In this document: positions 48,689 to 59,213 of the stretch, piece by piece
Layout: every line of letters starts with the position of its first letter
How positions within the stretch are numbered: position 1 is the stretch's first letter
Source: Pricia antarctica
Lineage (GTDB): Bacteria > Bacteroidota > Bacteroidia > Flavobacteriales > Flavobacteriaceae
DNA: 64,000 bases
Direction of reading: 5' to 3'
Assembly: GCF_900101815.1 (NCBI RefSeq)
Contig: NZ_FNAO01000009.1
Span: forward strand, 148,362-212,361
Position numbers and translations under genes: made by a program
The notes under the pieces: generated by a model
What the model was told of the DNA's origin: nothing
The model's input: the letters and a program-made list of their open reading frames with translations, nothing else
Database searches by the model: none

Positions 48689-51104
48689 CCTGACACAACA
48701 TTATCCGATAGCGGACATACAGTGCAATATGGTCTTTGCCAACAACGGCAACCTGGTCCTTTGCTACAGGGCCGATTTGCCCGAGATCTATTCCCTTTCG
48801 GAAAAGGATTTCGAGGATATGCACGGTAGTTGGTTCCAAGCGCTGAAATCACTTCCCGCCGGGACGATGGTACACAAACAGGATGTTTACAGAAAACGAC
48901 CTTACGCCGCGGAGCAACTGCCGAATTCCACCTTTTTGGAAAAGGCGACCCATGCGCACTTCAAGGGCCGCCAGTTCATATCCCATGATTCCTATCTATT
49001 TTTTATCTGGCCCAAGAACAAGGGGCTTAACAGGGCCAAGTATGTCAATCCCTTTAAAAAAGTGGCCAAGGCCGTGCCCGAAGGCCTGACAGACTCTTTG
49101 AACAGCTTTGTAAGTGCGGTAAAGGATTCCGTAGGATTTCTGAACAATAGCCAAAAAATGGATTTTGTTCCGTTGAACCAAATAAAGATCCTGTCCCTGA
49201 CCGATAATTTCTTCAACGGCTTCAACGAGGGTTTCGATACGGATATCGTCCTCAATAAGGACCATGCCCAGATCGGGGACCACTTTTTCGATGTACTGGC
49301 CGTCAACAACGAGACCTGCTTCGGGGAGAGCGTGCATAGCAGTAAGACCGATGATGCGTTCACCTCCGATGATTTTGTATTTCACCAAGGTTTTATCGAC
49401 GGACTTGGGCTTAACCTCAATGAAAACCATATCGTCAACCAGATCATCTATCTGGACGATAAACACAAATGGCGAAAACTGTTGGAAAAACGATTGGAGG
49501 AACTTGGAAAGAGTTCCAATTTCGGTACTCAAAATAAGGTGGTGCACGAAAAGATCATTGCCATCCTCGACCAAATTAACCAGGACGACAATGCCAGGAT
49601 CGTCCGTGGACATCTCAACGTAGTCTTCTGGAGCGGTCGCAAGGACGAACTGGGCCCAATAGCATCCCGCATCAAAACGGAGTTCAAGGAACTGGACATC
49701 GTGCCCTATTATCCCAAGGGCGAAGAACGGAAAAATTATCTACTGAACAGCTACTGTTGCTTTTCTTCCAATTTCTCGGACGAGGATCTGTACGTGACCG
49801 ATCTGAAACATTCGCTGTGCCTTCTGATCAACAATACGAACTACAAGTCGGATACCACCGGTATCATTTTCAACGACCGCCAACATAATACCCCGGTGTT
49901 AAAGGACGTATGGGACGAACGGAAAAAGCGGATCAAGGCGCGGAACTTTGCCATCTTCGCCCCGACCGGCGAGGGAAAATCCTTCCTGGCCAACAACATC
50001 CTTCGGCAATATTTCGAGAGCGGCGTCCGCCTTGTCATCATCGATCTCGGTGGCAGCTACACCAAGTTCGCGAAATTATATCCCGAGCAATATATCACCT
50101 TGCGCTACGAGCAGGGCAAGAGCCTTGGCATCAACCCTTTTTTTATAACAAAGGCCGACGATGTCGGCCCGGAGCGGTTGGAGGACCTCACGGTCTTCCT
50201 TTTGGAGCTCTTCGCTTCGGGTCTTAAAGTCGCCAAGGCACAGGAGGTGGCAATGAAAAAAATCCTCCGGAACTACTATATGGGCAATCCCAACGGGACG
50301 CATTCCTTGGAGGGGTTCTACAACTTTGTCAGGGACAGTAAGGAAACCCTGCTTGGCCGGCTCGGTATCGATGCCGCCTACTTCAACATCACGAACTTCC
50401 TGCATATCATGTCCGAATACGTTGGGGACGGACTCTACAGCTTCCTGTTCGAGGTCAGGGAGGACCAGTCCTATAAATTGGAGGACAAACGCCTGATCGT
50501 ATTCGAACTGGACGAGGTAAAGGACAACAAGGAAGTGTTGTCAGTAATGCTCAAACTGATAAAATCCGCCATCCAACGGACCATTTGGCGGAACCGGGCG
50601 GAAAAGGGCATTATCCTTTTCGACGAGTTCGCAAAACAGCTCAAGTTCGACAATGTGCTGGAAAGCGTTGAGTTCTACTATCAGGCCATCCGAAAGCAGA
50701 ACGGGGCCATCGGCATCATACTGCAATCCATCAACCAGTTACCGAGCAATTCCACCTCGGCGAGCATCCTTGAGAACACCCAGATCATCTATAGCCTAAG
50801 AAACGAAAAGGGCTATGCCGAGCTGGTCAAACGGTTGAACCTCTCAAGCCACGACCTGAACCAATTGAAGTCCATCAAGAACGACCTGAAGGGGGAACGA
50901 AAGTACACCGAAATATTCATCAAGATTGGGAAGGAGAGCAATATCTTCCGATTGGAAGTGCCACCGGAGGTCTATGCGGCCTACCTGACCGAGGGCTCGG
51001 AAAACGAGATTATCATGAAGCTCTATCGGGAACATGGCGATATGCCAACGGCCATCAACGAGTTCGTAAAAATGAAATTTCAAAAATCATATTCATCCAA
51101 TTAA
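48678..51104 (+). CDS. traG: TraG family conjugation ATPase (VirB4-type)
   Basis: 808 aa, full length for the family. Walker A APTGEGKSFLAN near residue 430 and Walker B GIILFDEFAKQL near 642. The N-terminal half is the VirB4 membrane-associated domain, and QSINQLPSNSTSASILENTQ lies after Walker B. It powers pilus assembly and secretion in the type IV system. In CTnDOT naming this is TraG; it is not the VirD4 coupling protein, which is missing from the window. Confidence 0.92.
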   Translation: MRINLTQHYPIADIQCNMVFANNGNLVLCYRADLPEIYSLSEKDFEDMHGSWFQALKSLPAGTMVHKQDVYRKRPYAAEQLPNSTFLEKATHAHFKGRQFISHDSYLFFIWPKNKGLNRAKYVNPFKKVAKAVPEGLTDSLNSFVSAVKDSVGFLNNSQKMDFVPLNQIKILSLTDNFFNGFNEGFDTDIVLNKDHAQIGDHFFDVLAVNNETCFGESVHSSKTDDAFTSDDFVFHQGFIDGLGLNLNENHIVNQIIYLDDKHKWRKLLEKRLEELGKSSNFGTQNKVVHEKIIAILDQINQDDNARIVRGHLNVVFWSGRKDELGPIASRIKTEFKELDIVPYYPKGEERKNYLLNSYCCFSSNFSDEDLYVTDLKHSLCLLINNTNYKSDTTGIIFNDRQHNTPVLKDVWDERKKRIKARNFAIFAPTGEGKSFLANNILRQYFESGVRLVIIDLGGSYTKFAKLYPEQYITLRYEQGKSLGINPFFITKADDVGPERLEDLTVFLLELFASGLKVAKAQEVAMKKILRNYYMGNPNGTHSLEGFYNFVRDSKETLLGRLGIDAAYFNITNFLHIMSEYVGDGLYSFLFEVREDQSYKLEDKRLIVFELDEVKDNKEVLSVMLKLIKSAIQRTIWRNRAEKGIILFDEFAKQLKFDNVLESVEFYYQAIRKQNGAIGIILQSINQLPSNSTSASILENTQIIYSLRNEKGYAELVKRLNLSSHDLNQLKSIKNDLKGERKYTEIFIKIGKESNIFRLEVPPEVYAAYLTEGSENEIIMKLYREHGDMPTAINEFVKMKFQKSYSSN

Positions 51105-51111
51105 ATCCATT

Positions 51112-51696
51112 ATGAAAACACTAAAAAAAAGAACGATGATTTTATCCGCCCTGTTCGTTATGGCAATGGGGGCGAAAGGCTCCGCCCAGGGCATACCGGT
51201 ATATGACAATGTCGGCTTTATATCGCTGGTCAAACAGATTTTCGAGTCCGCCAAGCAGACCACTGAAATGATCAAGACGGTCAAATTCCTGAAGCAGGCC
51301 AAGGAGGCCATAGACAAGGTCAACGATGCGGTGAAACAGTACGAGGCCGTGAAAGAAATTACCTCGAATAATGAGGCTTTGGTCAATATGGTCAGAAACG
51401 ACCTGAAGGGTATTTTAAATTCTCCCTATATCCGTCGGGGCGAAGTCGATGCAGTCTCCAACGCTTTCAACACCATTATCGACGGCTCGTTGCGAAATCT
51501 GGAATTTATGAACCAGGTGCTGTCCAACGACTTTCTGAAATTGAACGATGGGGAACGCTTGGCGATCCTTGAGAAGCATCGCGACGATTCCAAGAAAATG
51601 GTCGCTGACATAACCCTGAAGAACAAGCGGTATAAAATGATCATTTCGTTCCGTGAGATGCAGGACAAGATCAACAACAGGGAAACCAACTACTAA
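51112..51696 (+). CDS. traI: TraI-like protein (DUF4141, VirB5-type)
   Basis: 194 aa. Signal peptide to about KGSAQ, then GIPVYDNVGFISLVKQIFES and a long coiled, helical region (KFLKQAKEAIDKVNDAVKQY). This matches DUF4141/TraI of Bacteroidota ICEs, a periplasmic minor-pilin-like component. The gap to traG is 7 nt. Confidence 0.83.
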   Translation: MKTLKKRTMILSALFVMAMGAKGSAQGIPVYDNVGFISLVKQIFESAKQTTEMIKTVKFLKQAKEAIDKVNDAVKQYEAVKEITSNNEALVNMVRNDLKGILNSPYIRRGEVDAVSNAFNTIIDGSLRNLEFMNQVLSNDFLKLNDGERLAILEKHRDDSKKMVADITLKNKRYKMIISFREMQDKINNRETNY

Positions 51697-51707
51697 AGCC
51701 GATAAAT

Positions 51708-52538
51708 ATGCTTTTATCCATCGGATTGGAATATGTCGACGCCGTTTTTCAAACTATCAAGGATAGCGATTTCGCGGCCTATACGATTATCGGAATGAAG
51801 GCCTTGGCCGTCCTTTTCTTCCTCGTCAATATCCTAAAAAAGTATTACGAGGGAGGGGCCTCGGACCAAGGATTGACCTGGGGACTGACCCCGACCGAAC
51901 TGATCAAGAATTTTTCGGTCGTTCTGGTGGTCATTTTTTCCACCGAGGTACTGGATGCCTTCGATTCCATTTTAGTGGCCATCGAAGGGCAGTACCGGGG
52001 AACGGCGCCTGTACTTTTGCCGTTGGGTATACAGGAAGTAGAAGTGGAGGAGGATTTGGGACTGTTGGATGCCACTACCAAGGCAATGGGCCTTTTGTAT
52101 GAATGGCTCGTTACGCCCTTTTTGGGAATTCGCATGCTCGCCTGGGGGTTTGGGCTTTTGCTGTGGGTACTCGATCTGTTCATTTATCCACTGTTTTTGG
52201 CCGAACGCTATTTTCTGTTGGGCATCATGCAGGCCTTTTTCCCTTTGGTCATCAGCATGGCGGTATTCGAAAAGTTCAGGGATATGGGCTACCGTTTTTT
52301 TAAGCTCTATGCCGCGGTCTATATGATCGTTCCCGCCTTCTTTCTGGTCAACGTTTTCGTGAACGAGCTACACAGGGAGATTACCGACAATTTTTGGCCG
52401 AATCTTTTCGGGACGGACTTTGGAAGCGAGCTGTTCGCACCGGTCATCGAATTGGCGGGGATAGGGTTCATCCTGTTATTAAAATTCAAGCTTTACAAAC
52501 GGGCCACAAGTTTCACGTTCCGGTTGTTCAGTCCATAA
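51708..52538 (+). CDS. traJ: TraJ family conjugation membrane protein (VirB6-type)
   Basis: 276 aa with about five or six membrane helices (YTIIGMKALAVLFFLVNIL, PFLGIRMLAWGFGLLLWVLD, FKLYAAVYMIVPAFFLVNVF and others) and the family segment YEGGASDQGLTWGLTPTELI near the N-terminus. Inner-membrane channel component of the mating apparatus. Confidence 0.86.
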   Translation: MLLSIGLEYVDAVFQTIKDSDFAAYTIIGMKALAVLFFLVNILKKYYEGGASDQGLTWGLTPTELIKNFSVVLVVIFSTEVLDAFDSILVAIEGQYRGTAPVLLPLGIQEVEVEEDLGLLDATTKAMGLLYEWLVTPFLGIRMLAWGFGLLLWVLDLFIYPLFLAERYFLLGIMQAFFPLVISMAVFEKFRDMGYRFFKLYAAVYMIVPAFFLVNVFVNELHREITDNFWPNLFGTDFGSELFAPVIELAGIGFILLLKFKLYKRATSFTFRLFSP

Positions 52539-52558
52539 TCGACCTTTATTAGAAACCT

Positions 52559-53173
52559 ATGAAAACACCTTACCAGAATATTTATAGCGTCCTAAGGACC
52601 AATCGGTTTATCGTATTGGCGGTCGTAATTACCTGTCTGTTGACCAGTAGCTTTGCTGTGCTTACCGTGTTCCGTTTCAACAACAGAATGTTGAACAGTG
52701 CCTTTGTCGTAAATACGGACGGCTCGATCATTCCCCTGAAACTGGTATCACAAAAAGAGAATATCGAGGTCGAGGCGCTTTCCCATCTAGACCTCTTCCA
52801 TAATTATTTCTACGGGATAGATGAAAGCAATTATGAGCGGAACCTCGAAAAGGCCTTGTGGCTGGGCGACAGTACCGTCGATAATATATATAGGCAAAAG
52901 AAAGCGGACGGGGTCTATAATCGACTCCTGCAATACTCCCTTGTACAAAAGGTACTTTCCGTGGATACCGGGCTGACGCTGGACAAAAAAGGGATGTCCT
53001 TTAGGACGGAGACCGTTTTCGAGATCAACAGGGGCTCGGCCGTCGACCGCTACCAATTAATCACCACTGGCAATTTGATTACCGTGGACCGGAATTTCCC
53101 CAATAACACCCACGGCCTCTTGATCACCGATTTCTTCGAAAGCTCCCTAAAGAAAATCAATAACCGACAATAG
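52559..53173 (+). CDS. traK: TraK family protein (VirB8-type)
   Basis: 204 aa. A short cytoplasmic start (MKTPYQNIYSVLRTNRFIVL), one membrane helix (about 17-40), then a periplasmic NTF2-like domain (LDLFHNYFYGIDESNYERNL, DRYQLITTGNLITVDRNFPN). This is the VirB8/TraK layout, which nucleates the inner-membrane complex. Followed after 8 nt by traM. Confidence 0.88.
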   Translation: MKTPYQNIYSVLRTNRFIVLAVVITCLLTSSFAVLTVFRFNNRMLNSAFVVNTDGSIIPLKLVSQKENIEVEALSHLDLFHNYFYGIDESNYERNLEKALWLGDSTVDNIYRQKKADGVYNRLLQYSLVQKVLSVDTGLTLDKKGMSFRTETVFEINRGSAVDRYQLITTGNLITVDRNFPNNTHGLLITDFFESSLKKINNRQ

Positions 53174-53181
53174 CGACAACA

Positions 53182-54102
53182 ATGGAAATGGACAGGAACA
53201 AGATCATCTTTATTAGCTTAATCGGTCTCGTACTGAGCTTTATTATCTGCTATGCCGTCTTCGTTATGGACGACGATGGTAAGGCCGAAACCGTTCTGAC
53301 GCAGACCGATGTGCCGGAACTAAAGGACGGACAAAAGGAATACGGCTCGAAACTGGAGGCCATCAACGACCTAAAGGAGGTAAGGGAATCCAATGCCCCG
53401 AGCATCTATGACGAATCCCTTTTGGACTCTACCGGAACGTTCGACCCGCTACACCGGCAAAAGGAACGGCAGCAGATCGTCGATAGCATATACAGGAACG
53501 GGCGGATCGATTATGGATCGGGAACCGCCACCGATACCGGAACGAATTATAATAACAATGGCCAACAAAATTCAAGGGAGGAAGGTCGGCCGTCGCTGCC
53601 CGATTTCCCGAAGGCCCATAATGCCTTCTTCGAGGTGTCCGAAAAACCCGGGACCAAGACCGTCGACGGCATGGCCGCAAAGACCGATTCCTTTATCATG
53701 GTGGAGGTAAACGGCGAGCAGACGGTCAGGAACGACGAGCGTTTGGAGCTCCGGTTGGCCGAGGACGCACTGATCAACGGCGAAACGGTTCCCAGGAACT
53801 CATTGGTCTACGGTTTTGCCAGTTTCAAGGCGAACCGGGTGTCCGTCCACATCACCAACATCGATAACAGGGCCGTCGATCTCAAGGCCTTCGACCTGAT
53901 GGACGGAAATGAGGGCATCTACATCAAGAACAGCGTCCGGGCCGAGGCGACCGGGGAGGTAATCGACGATATCGTACAGGACATCAATATACCCGGGGTT
54001 CCCCAGATCGGTGGCATCAAACAGGTCTTCCGCCGGAACAACCGGAACGTAAGGGCCACGATATATAACCAGTACCAACTCATTTTAAAACCTTCGCTAT
54101 GA
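53182..54102 (+). CDS. traM: TraM family protein (VirB10-type)
   Basis: 306 aa. One N-terminal membrane helix (IIFISLIGLVLSFIICYAVF), a long polar linker with TATDTGTNYNNNGQQNS, then a C-terminal beta-rich domain (EDALINGETVPRNSLVYGFA) typical of VirB10/TraM. It spans the periplasm linking inner and outer complexes. Overlaps traN by 4 nt (ATGA). Confidence 0.9.
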   Translation: MEMDRNKIIFISLIGLVLSFIICYAVFVMDDDGKAETVLTQTDVPELKDGQKEYGSKLEAINDLKEVRESNAPSIYDESLLDSTGTFDPLHRQKERQQIVDSIYRNGRIDYGSGTATDTGTNYNNNGQQNSREEGRPSLPDFPKAHNAFFEVSEKPGTKTVDGMAAKTDSFIMVEVNGEQTVRNDERLELRLAEDALINGETVPRNSLVYGFASFKANRVSVHITNIDNRAVDLKAFDLMDGNEGIYIKNSVRAEATGEVIDDIVQDINIPGVPQIGGIKQVFRRNNRNVRATIYNQYQLILKPSL

Positions 54103-54929
54103 AACTATTTTTGATAGCCATTTTATTGGTAATCCATACCGGTATGAATGCCCAAAACCTAAGGACCATATTTACCAATGAAAGGGATGCCGTGGCGTTG
54201 TTCTTTCCGAATACGATACGCCAGGGATTGACCGGTTCGGAAAGCTTTACGTTCAGCTACAACAGGGAGAATCCCCAGCATGTGGGAATCGTCCAAGGTG
54301 TCAAAGGCGACCGGAGCAATCTCCTCGTTATTACCGAAAACGGGGACGTGTTCAGCTATCGGTTGGTTTACCGGAAGGTCTTGGATACCCTTAACTATTT
54401 CGTGGCGGGTACGGAACGTATCGGTAACGAAGCTCCTGCGTCTATATTTTCGGGAATAGATTCTATATCAAAAGTGGGTTCTACTAAAAAACCAGACCCC
54501 GGAAAGGTCGATTCACTTCGGTACCGCAAGGAACATTTCAGGAAGTTCAGTTCATTTCACCTGAAACACAATGACAACCTGCTGAAAAAAAGGCGCAAAC
54601 AGGGTTTGGTCTTGCGGTTGAAGGATTTGATATATGACCGTACCGAGGTGTACGCCTTGGTCGAGATCGGGAATCGGTCCGGTATCGATCTTGAAACGGA
54701 TTATCTGAAAGTCTTTAAGGTGCACGGTAATAACAGGCGAAAATCTTCCTACCAGAAACTGCCGCTGGATATTTTATATCGGCATAATTTCCCGGACAAG
54801 GTCAGGGATGGGGAAAGCGCTTCTTTTGTCGTGGTTCTTCCCAAGTTTACCTTGGGGGATTCGGAGAAACTGATGCTTGAGTTGAGTGAACTTCATGGGA
54901 GCCGGAATATCCGGTTGTTTTACAAATAA
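54099..54929 (+). CDS. traN: TraN family protein (VirB9-type, DUF4138)
   Basis: 276 aa. Signal peptide (to about GMNAQ) and an all-beta body (AVALFFPNTIRQGLTGSESF, FSFNREN-type segments, LRLKDLIYDRTEVYALVEIG), the TraN outer-membrane core component. The run of recognisable tra genes stops here; the usual TraO, TraP and TraQ are not recognised downstream. Confidence 0.88.
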   Translation: MKLFLIAILLVIHTGMNAQNLRTIFTNERDAVALFFPNTIRQGLTGSESFTFSYNRENPQHVGIVQGVKGDRSNLLVITENGDVFSYRLVYRKVLDTLNYFVAGTERIGNEAPASIFSGIDSISKVGSTKKPDPGKVDSLRYRKEHFRKFSSFHLKHNDNLLKKRRKQGLVLRLKDLIYDRTEVYALVEIGNRSGIDLETDYLKVFKVHGNNRRKSSYQKLPLDILYRHNFPDKVRDGESASFVVVLPKFTLGDSEKLMLELSELHGSRNIRLFYK

Positions 54930-55002
54930 GAAGTTTGTTTGACGTAGCAGTAAAAATTGAAACCCGGGCCGACACCGGTTAAACTTTAAACAAATTATAG
55001 TT

Positions 55003-55350
55003 ATGGGATTGAACAACTTTTTCAAGATCAATTTGCCTTATGGCATCAGACGGAACGAGCACGGGCAATGGGCGGCTTTTAACAGGGAGTATAGGCCCTT
55101 GGGAGACAACAATCCTTTTAAATGTGTAACCGAATCTGATTTCATTTACACGGATTACGGCAGGTTACCGGACAGATTTTTGATGAACCTGGCGGATGAT
55201 CCAAGTTCCGTTCAAATGGACGAAAATAATGTGATAATCAAGGTGTTTTTTTATAATGACACGACCAACCCATCAAATCATCCGGAAAAGGGATATTGGG
55301 AAAAATACTTCGGGAAACTGAGAAAGCTTTTTACCAAACAGGCTGGATAA
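55003..55350 (+). CDS. Hypothetical protein after traN
   Basis: 115 aa, soluble, aromatic-rich (YGIRRNEHGQWAAFNREYRP, DENNVIIKVFFYNDTTNPSN). No family recognised. Same strand as tra and 73 nt after traN, so it is likely an accessory gene of the element. Its codon use looks like that of the tra genes. Confidence 0.6.
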   Translation: MGLNNFFKINLPYGIRRNEHGQWAAFNREYRPLGDNNPFKCVTESDFIYTDYGRLPDRFLMNLADDPSSVQMDENNVIIKVFFYNDTTNPSNHPEKGYWEKYFGKLRKLFTKQAG

Positions 55351-55556
55351 ATTTCATCCATAATAGTTCGCCAGTTTTGATAGGTTTTGGCAGATTATAT
55401 CAAAAACAGGTGGTGCTCCACCAGGGGGAGATTGAAACGGACCTGGATTCCATATCCCGGTTTCTCAGTGTCTCGGAGTATACCCATATTGTCGACCTGC
55501 CCTTGAACAGGCGCACCGTGAACGTATTGCCGCGAATGAAGGGTTTGTTAGGTTAG
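55296..55556 (+). CDS. Possible small protein overlapping the preceding gene
   Basis: 86 codons in another frame, starting 55 nt before the end of the preceding gene. The middle and end look protein-like (VVLHQGEIETDLDSISRFLS, EYTHIVDLPLNRRTVNVLPR). A fusion with the preceding frame by a frameshift is possible. Not recognised; low confidence. Confidence 0.4.
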   Translation: MGKILRETEKAFYQTGWINFIHNSSPVLIGFGRLYQKQVVLHQGEIETDLDSISRFLSVSEYTHIVDLPLNRRTVNVLPRMKGLLG

Positions 55557-55574
55557 CAGTATAACTTAAAAGAT

Positions 55575-55769
55575 ATGGAAAAAGTTTCTCTCTCGGAGTT
55601 GGCCCTTCAGAAAAATGCGGGAAGAAGGACATTGTTCGAGACCGAGGAGCTTTGCCTCTATACCGGCATAAAAAATGTTGCCATAATTGTGAAGAATCAT
55701 TCAGACAGAGTTTATAATGCCCACCAAAAAGTAACGTTTCCCATCATTGTCTACGTTCCACAATTTTAA
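55575..55769 (+). CDS. Possible small hypothetical protein
   Basis: 64 codons (MEKVSLSELALQKNAGRRTL ...), 18 nt after the previous frame. Its last 26 nt overlap antisense with the 3' end of the R-M gene. No family, signal or membrane segment. May be non-coding. Confidence 0.3.
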   Translation: MEKVSLSELALQKNAGRRTLFETEELCLYTGIKNVAIIVKNHSDRVYNAHQKVTFPIIVYVPQF

Positions 55770-58700
55770 TTTCTTCTTCCGTCAGTCCGTACAAACCATA
55801 GACCATCTGATCAATCTCTTTCTCGGTCCGGTGAATTTGGTTTTGTAGTTCTTGGGCTTTTTTCTTATTCTCCTCAAAATAGGTAAGCCACTCACTCTCT
55901 TCCTTCAAGGTGAGATTTACCTTTTGTTTTTTCAGCTCTTTCAGAAAGGAAGCAAACTCCAATTGATGCCAGTTCTGCAGCTTTCTGCTCAATTTTTCAA
56001 GTCCAAATTTGGATTGTACCAGATCTGATAACCCGGTCAGACTTTCATTTAGTGCCTTTGTCAAGGCAATCATTGAATTGACCGAATCGTCCAATTCACC
56101 GTTGAGATCAGGAATCGGTATCCTACCAAAATATTTCCAGATAAGTTGACATCCATTTTGGATCTGTGTGCAATACTTTGTGATAAGCCACCAGCCCATT
56201 TTAGAATTCAATACACCCACAAGGCTTCTGTTCTCACTGGGAATTATCCACATAGAATCATTACAATACAAACCGTTCTCATCAAAAATAAAACAGGGCT
56301 TTATCTGAAATTTTTGATACATGATTTTCACCTTCTGAAAATCGGAATAGTACTCACAAGCCCGCAGCTCCCACCAAAAATCACCTTTATCCGTTCTTTT
56401 CTTTGCCTTTGTTTTAAAAGGTGCCAACCACTTAGATATTGAAGGATACGTTTGAATCATCCACTCCCAAGCAGTCTCTTCATCACAATCACCTATTTGG
56501 GACTTGGTAAAGCCTTTTTCAAGGAGCAATAAGTAGTTTTTTGGTATAGGACTCGTATAAGGTTGTACTTCACGTCCCAGCAGAAATGGAAATAGAAATT
56601 GTTCCGCCTTGAAATCATCTTTAATCATTTGATCTTTTACTTCCTCAGATATTAAAAATGCTTCCGTTAACCCTGTTAAAACGCCTCTTAGGGCTCTGCC
56701 TTCAGTAAATTCCTGAAGAGATTTAAAAACACTTTCAAGCCTAACCAGAAGTTCCTTATCCTTTTTAGATGAGATTACCCAGGTCTTTTCGTCAAACCCT
56801 TTCGTTTTATAGCTCTCAAAGCTTAATGTCACATTGGTCTGAAAATCGGAGGCGGTGGCAGATTTCAATACAGCGACATCAAATTCTTTTGCAGGTGTGG
56901 TATTTTCTGCAACAAAAATAAGAGGGTAGGTCGTTGCCCCTTGAAATATCTGAATATCCCCGAAATCTATCAATTGCTTTAATCTTTTGGTTAAAAGATA
57001 TTTTCGCAACGATTTTCCATAGCCGGCTTGCAACCATTTGTTCGGCATTATGAAAGAGAGCTGTCCGAAGGGCTTTAAAATCTGGAAACCTTTTTCGACA
57101 AAAAGAACATATAGATCACCCCTCTTGTCAAAGGTCTCGAAACCTACTTTTTCCAACTTAAGGGAGGCATCTTTTATGGCTTCCAGTTTTACATAGGGCG
57201 GATTCCCTATCACCACATCAAAACCGCCATCTGCGAAAACCGTTGAAAATTCATGTTGCCAGTTAAAAGCCTTATCGCCTGCCACCTTTTTATCTTCGAT
57301 AAGGCTATTGCCGCATTTGATATTGCTACTGAGGTCGTTCAATTTTCTTCGCGGCTGTGCGGTGCGCAACCATAGGGAGAGCTTGGCAATTTCTACCGAT
57401 TCTTCATTGAGGTCGACACCATAGATGTTGTTTTCGAGAATGGTATTTTCAATATCGGCAAAAATAAGGCCGCCACCCAATACTTTTGCCTTTAGCTCAT
57501 CGATATAACGATGCTCTTTGATCAGAAAGTCCAAGGCCTGATTTAAGAATGCACCCGAACCACAGGCCGGGTCACAGATGGTCAGGTGTATGAGCCAGTT
57601 GCGATAGTCGTCGAGTACCTTCACCAGTTCCGCCAATTTCTTTTTCGGACGGTTGGTGCGGCCTTTGAAATATTCCTCTTCCTTGAAACCGAGTTCGGTT
57701 TTCTTTTCATCGCACAGCTTCCCCACCGTATTTTCGACAATATATTTGGTGATGTATTTTGGGGTATAGTACACCCCATCCTTTTTACGTTTGCTTTTTT
57801 GCTTATCGAACTCGGTACCTTCGATCTCGGCGTTAACCCCTTCGATCTCGTTCAGGGAATTTTCGAAAATATGACCCAAGATGTTTACCCCGACCTGGCT
57901 TTCAAAATCATATTTGGTCAATTTTAAGGTGTGGCGATATAATAGATCGTCATCTATTTCCAGCCCGTCCAAAACGGAATCCGGCTGAAAGAGTCCGCCG
58001 TTATAGGCATATATTTCGGCCCGGCTCTGCGTACCTTTTCTACCGGTGTCCAAATACTGAAAGTATTGTTTGAAGAGGTTGTACAATGGGCGCTCATCCC
58101 CAAAGTCCATATCGGCTTTCCATTTGTTCAATATCTGGAGCGTAGAATTTGGAGTCAATAAGCCCCTATCCTCCGCAAAAAAGATAAACAGAAAGCGGTC
58201 GATAAGCTTCTGGGACTTTTTGAACAGTGCCAGTTTTACATTCTTGCTAAGAGTTTGGAGTTCTTATTTATAAGCGAGGTCGGTAGTAATTTCCTCCAAT
58301 TCCTGTTGTCGAGCAGTTCGGATTCTTTTCGCGTTCCGTTTGACCAGATCTCGAAAAAGCTCCCGTTTAAAAATGGAATAGTCTTTATAGAACTCTTTGG
58401 TTATCCGTTCCTCTACCACCAAGGAATCCTCCTTTATTTTTAAGGGAACATGGCTTAGGATATTGCCCTTATGAAGGCACAGATGCAACAGCCCAAAATC
58501 GAGTCCGGAAAGTTCGAACAGATCGAACTCCAAGAATTCGGTCGCGTCGTTGATATAAAAGCGAAGCTTTTCAAAGTTGGAAGTAATGACGTAGACGCAT
58601 CCCTTTTGGTTGGCCTTATAATCGAACGCCTGCCTACGGATGCTTTCCAAATCTTTGGTCCTGGTGCCCTTCAGTTCTATGACCCCGATGGCCAGGCCGT

Positions 58701-58980
58701 TTTTCAAAATGGCGCCATCGGCCTTACGATTGTTCTTTTGGTTCTTGAATTCGGTGGTAAGATCGAATTCCGGATCGGGGTTGATGGTGTAACCGAGCAC
58801 TTTCACAAAGAGCTCCGTTAAAAAGGTAGCCTGGAACTGTTCTTCTTTTGCGTTTCGAATGTTCTCCTGCCTAACGGGATGTAAGAAGTATTCTGAATAC
58901 CTTATGTAGGCTTTATCCAGTGTTGCCTTATCCTGTTGTTTGAGGTATTTTTTAAGTACGGAAGATTGATATAGAGCCAT
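55744..58980 (-). pseudogene. Type IIG-like restriction-modification gene (Eco57I type), broken by one TAA
   Basis: One continuous frame of 1078 sense codons apart from TAA at 58264-58266. Upstream part (239 codons): HsdR-N/PD-(D/E)xK nuclease domain with NPDPEFDLTTEF, KADGAILKNGL and GVIELKGTRT. Then ...ITTDLAYK*ELQTLSKNVKLAL and the N6-adenine methylase: motif I ICDPACGSGAFLNQAL, motif IV VVIGNPPYVKLE, then a target-recognition region (about 830-1050). Intact homologues join nuclease, methylase and specificity in one chain; here the stop separates the nuclease from the methylase. A downstream TTG at 58158 could restart the methylase part. Probably inactive as a full system. Confidence 0.85.
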
Positions 58981-59100
58981 TCAAAAAGTTGGTCGGGTTT
59001 CGGTCTTTAAAAATAGGGTATTTTTCCGGTTGAAGGTAAAATCTAACGGGAAACTCTATTTCCGGACTCTTTACGAAAGGTGGGTTATGTATGTAAAGAG

Positions 59101-59118
59101 AATCGTTTATTTGAACTT
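59101..59118 (-). repeat. 18-nt leader motif ATCGTTTA, copy 1
   Basis: Plus strand AATCGTTTATTTGAACTT; minus strand AAGTTCAAATAAACGATT. One of four near-identical copies (also 61702-61719, 61903-61920, 62736-62753), all on the minus strand side of minus-strand genes. This copy lies between the IS-interrupted small gene and the R-M gene. Confidence 0.6.
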
Positions 59119-59209
59119 GTATTAATTGTTCAGATTCTTGAATGGATTAAGTGAGTTTACCAAATCGACCCCTTTGAACAGCATCCAAATTTGAACGAAA
59201 TAGTAGATG

Positions 59210-59213
59210 ATTA
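59210..59213. repeat. Target site duplication ATTA, left copy
   Basis: ATTA directly outside the left inverted repeat of the IS; the matching copy is at 60478-60481. A 4-bp duplication is typical for IS407-type IS3 elements. Confidence 0.8.

Noticed and set aside
48996..49613. 205-codon frame antisense to traG
   Set aside because: Inside the VirB4-type ATPase gene, which shows all expected motifs; shadow frame.
48678..51104. traG as a VirD4-type coupling protein
   Set aside because: Length, order after traF and the N-terminal domain fit VirB4; TraG naming in CTnDOT refers to VirB4.
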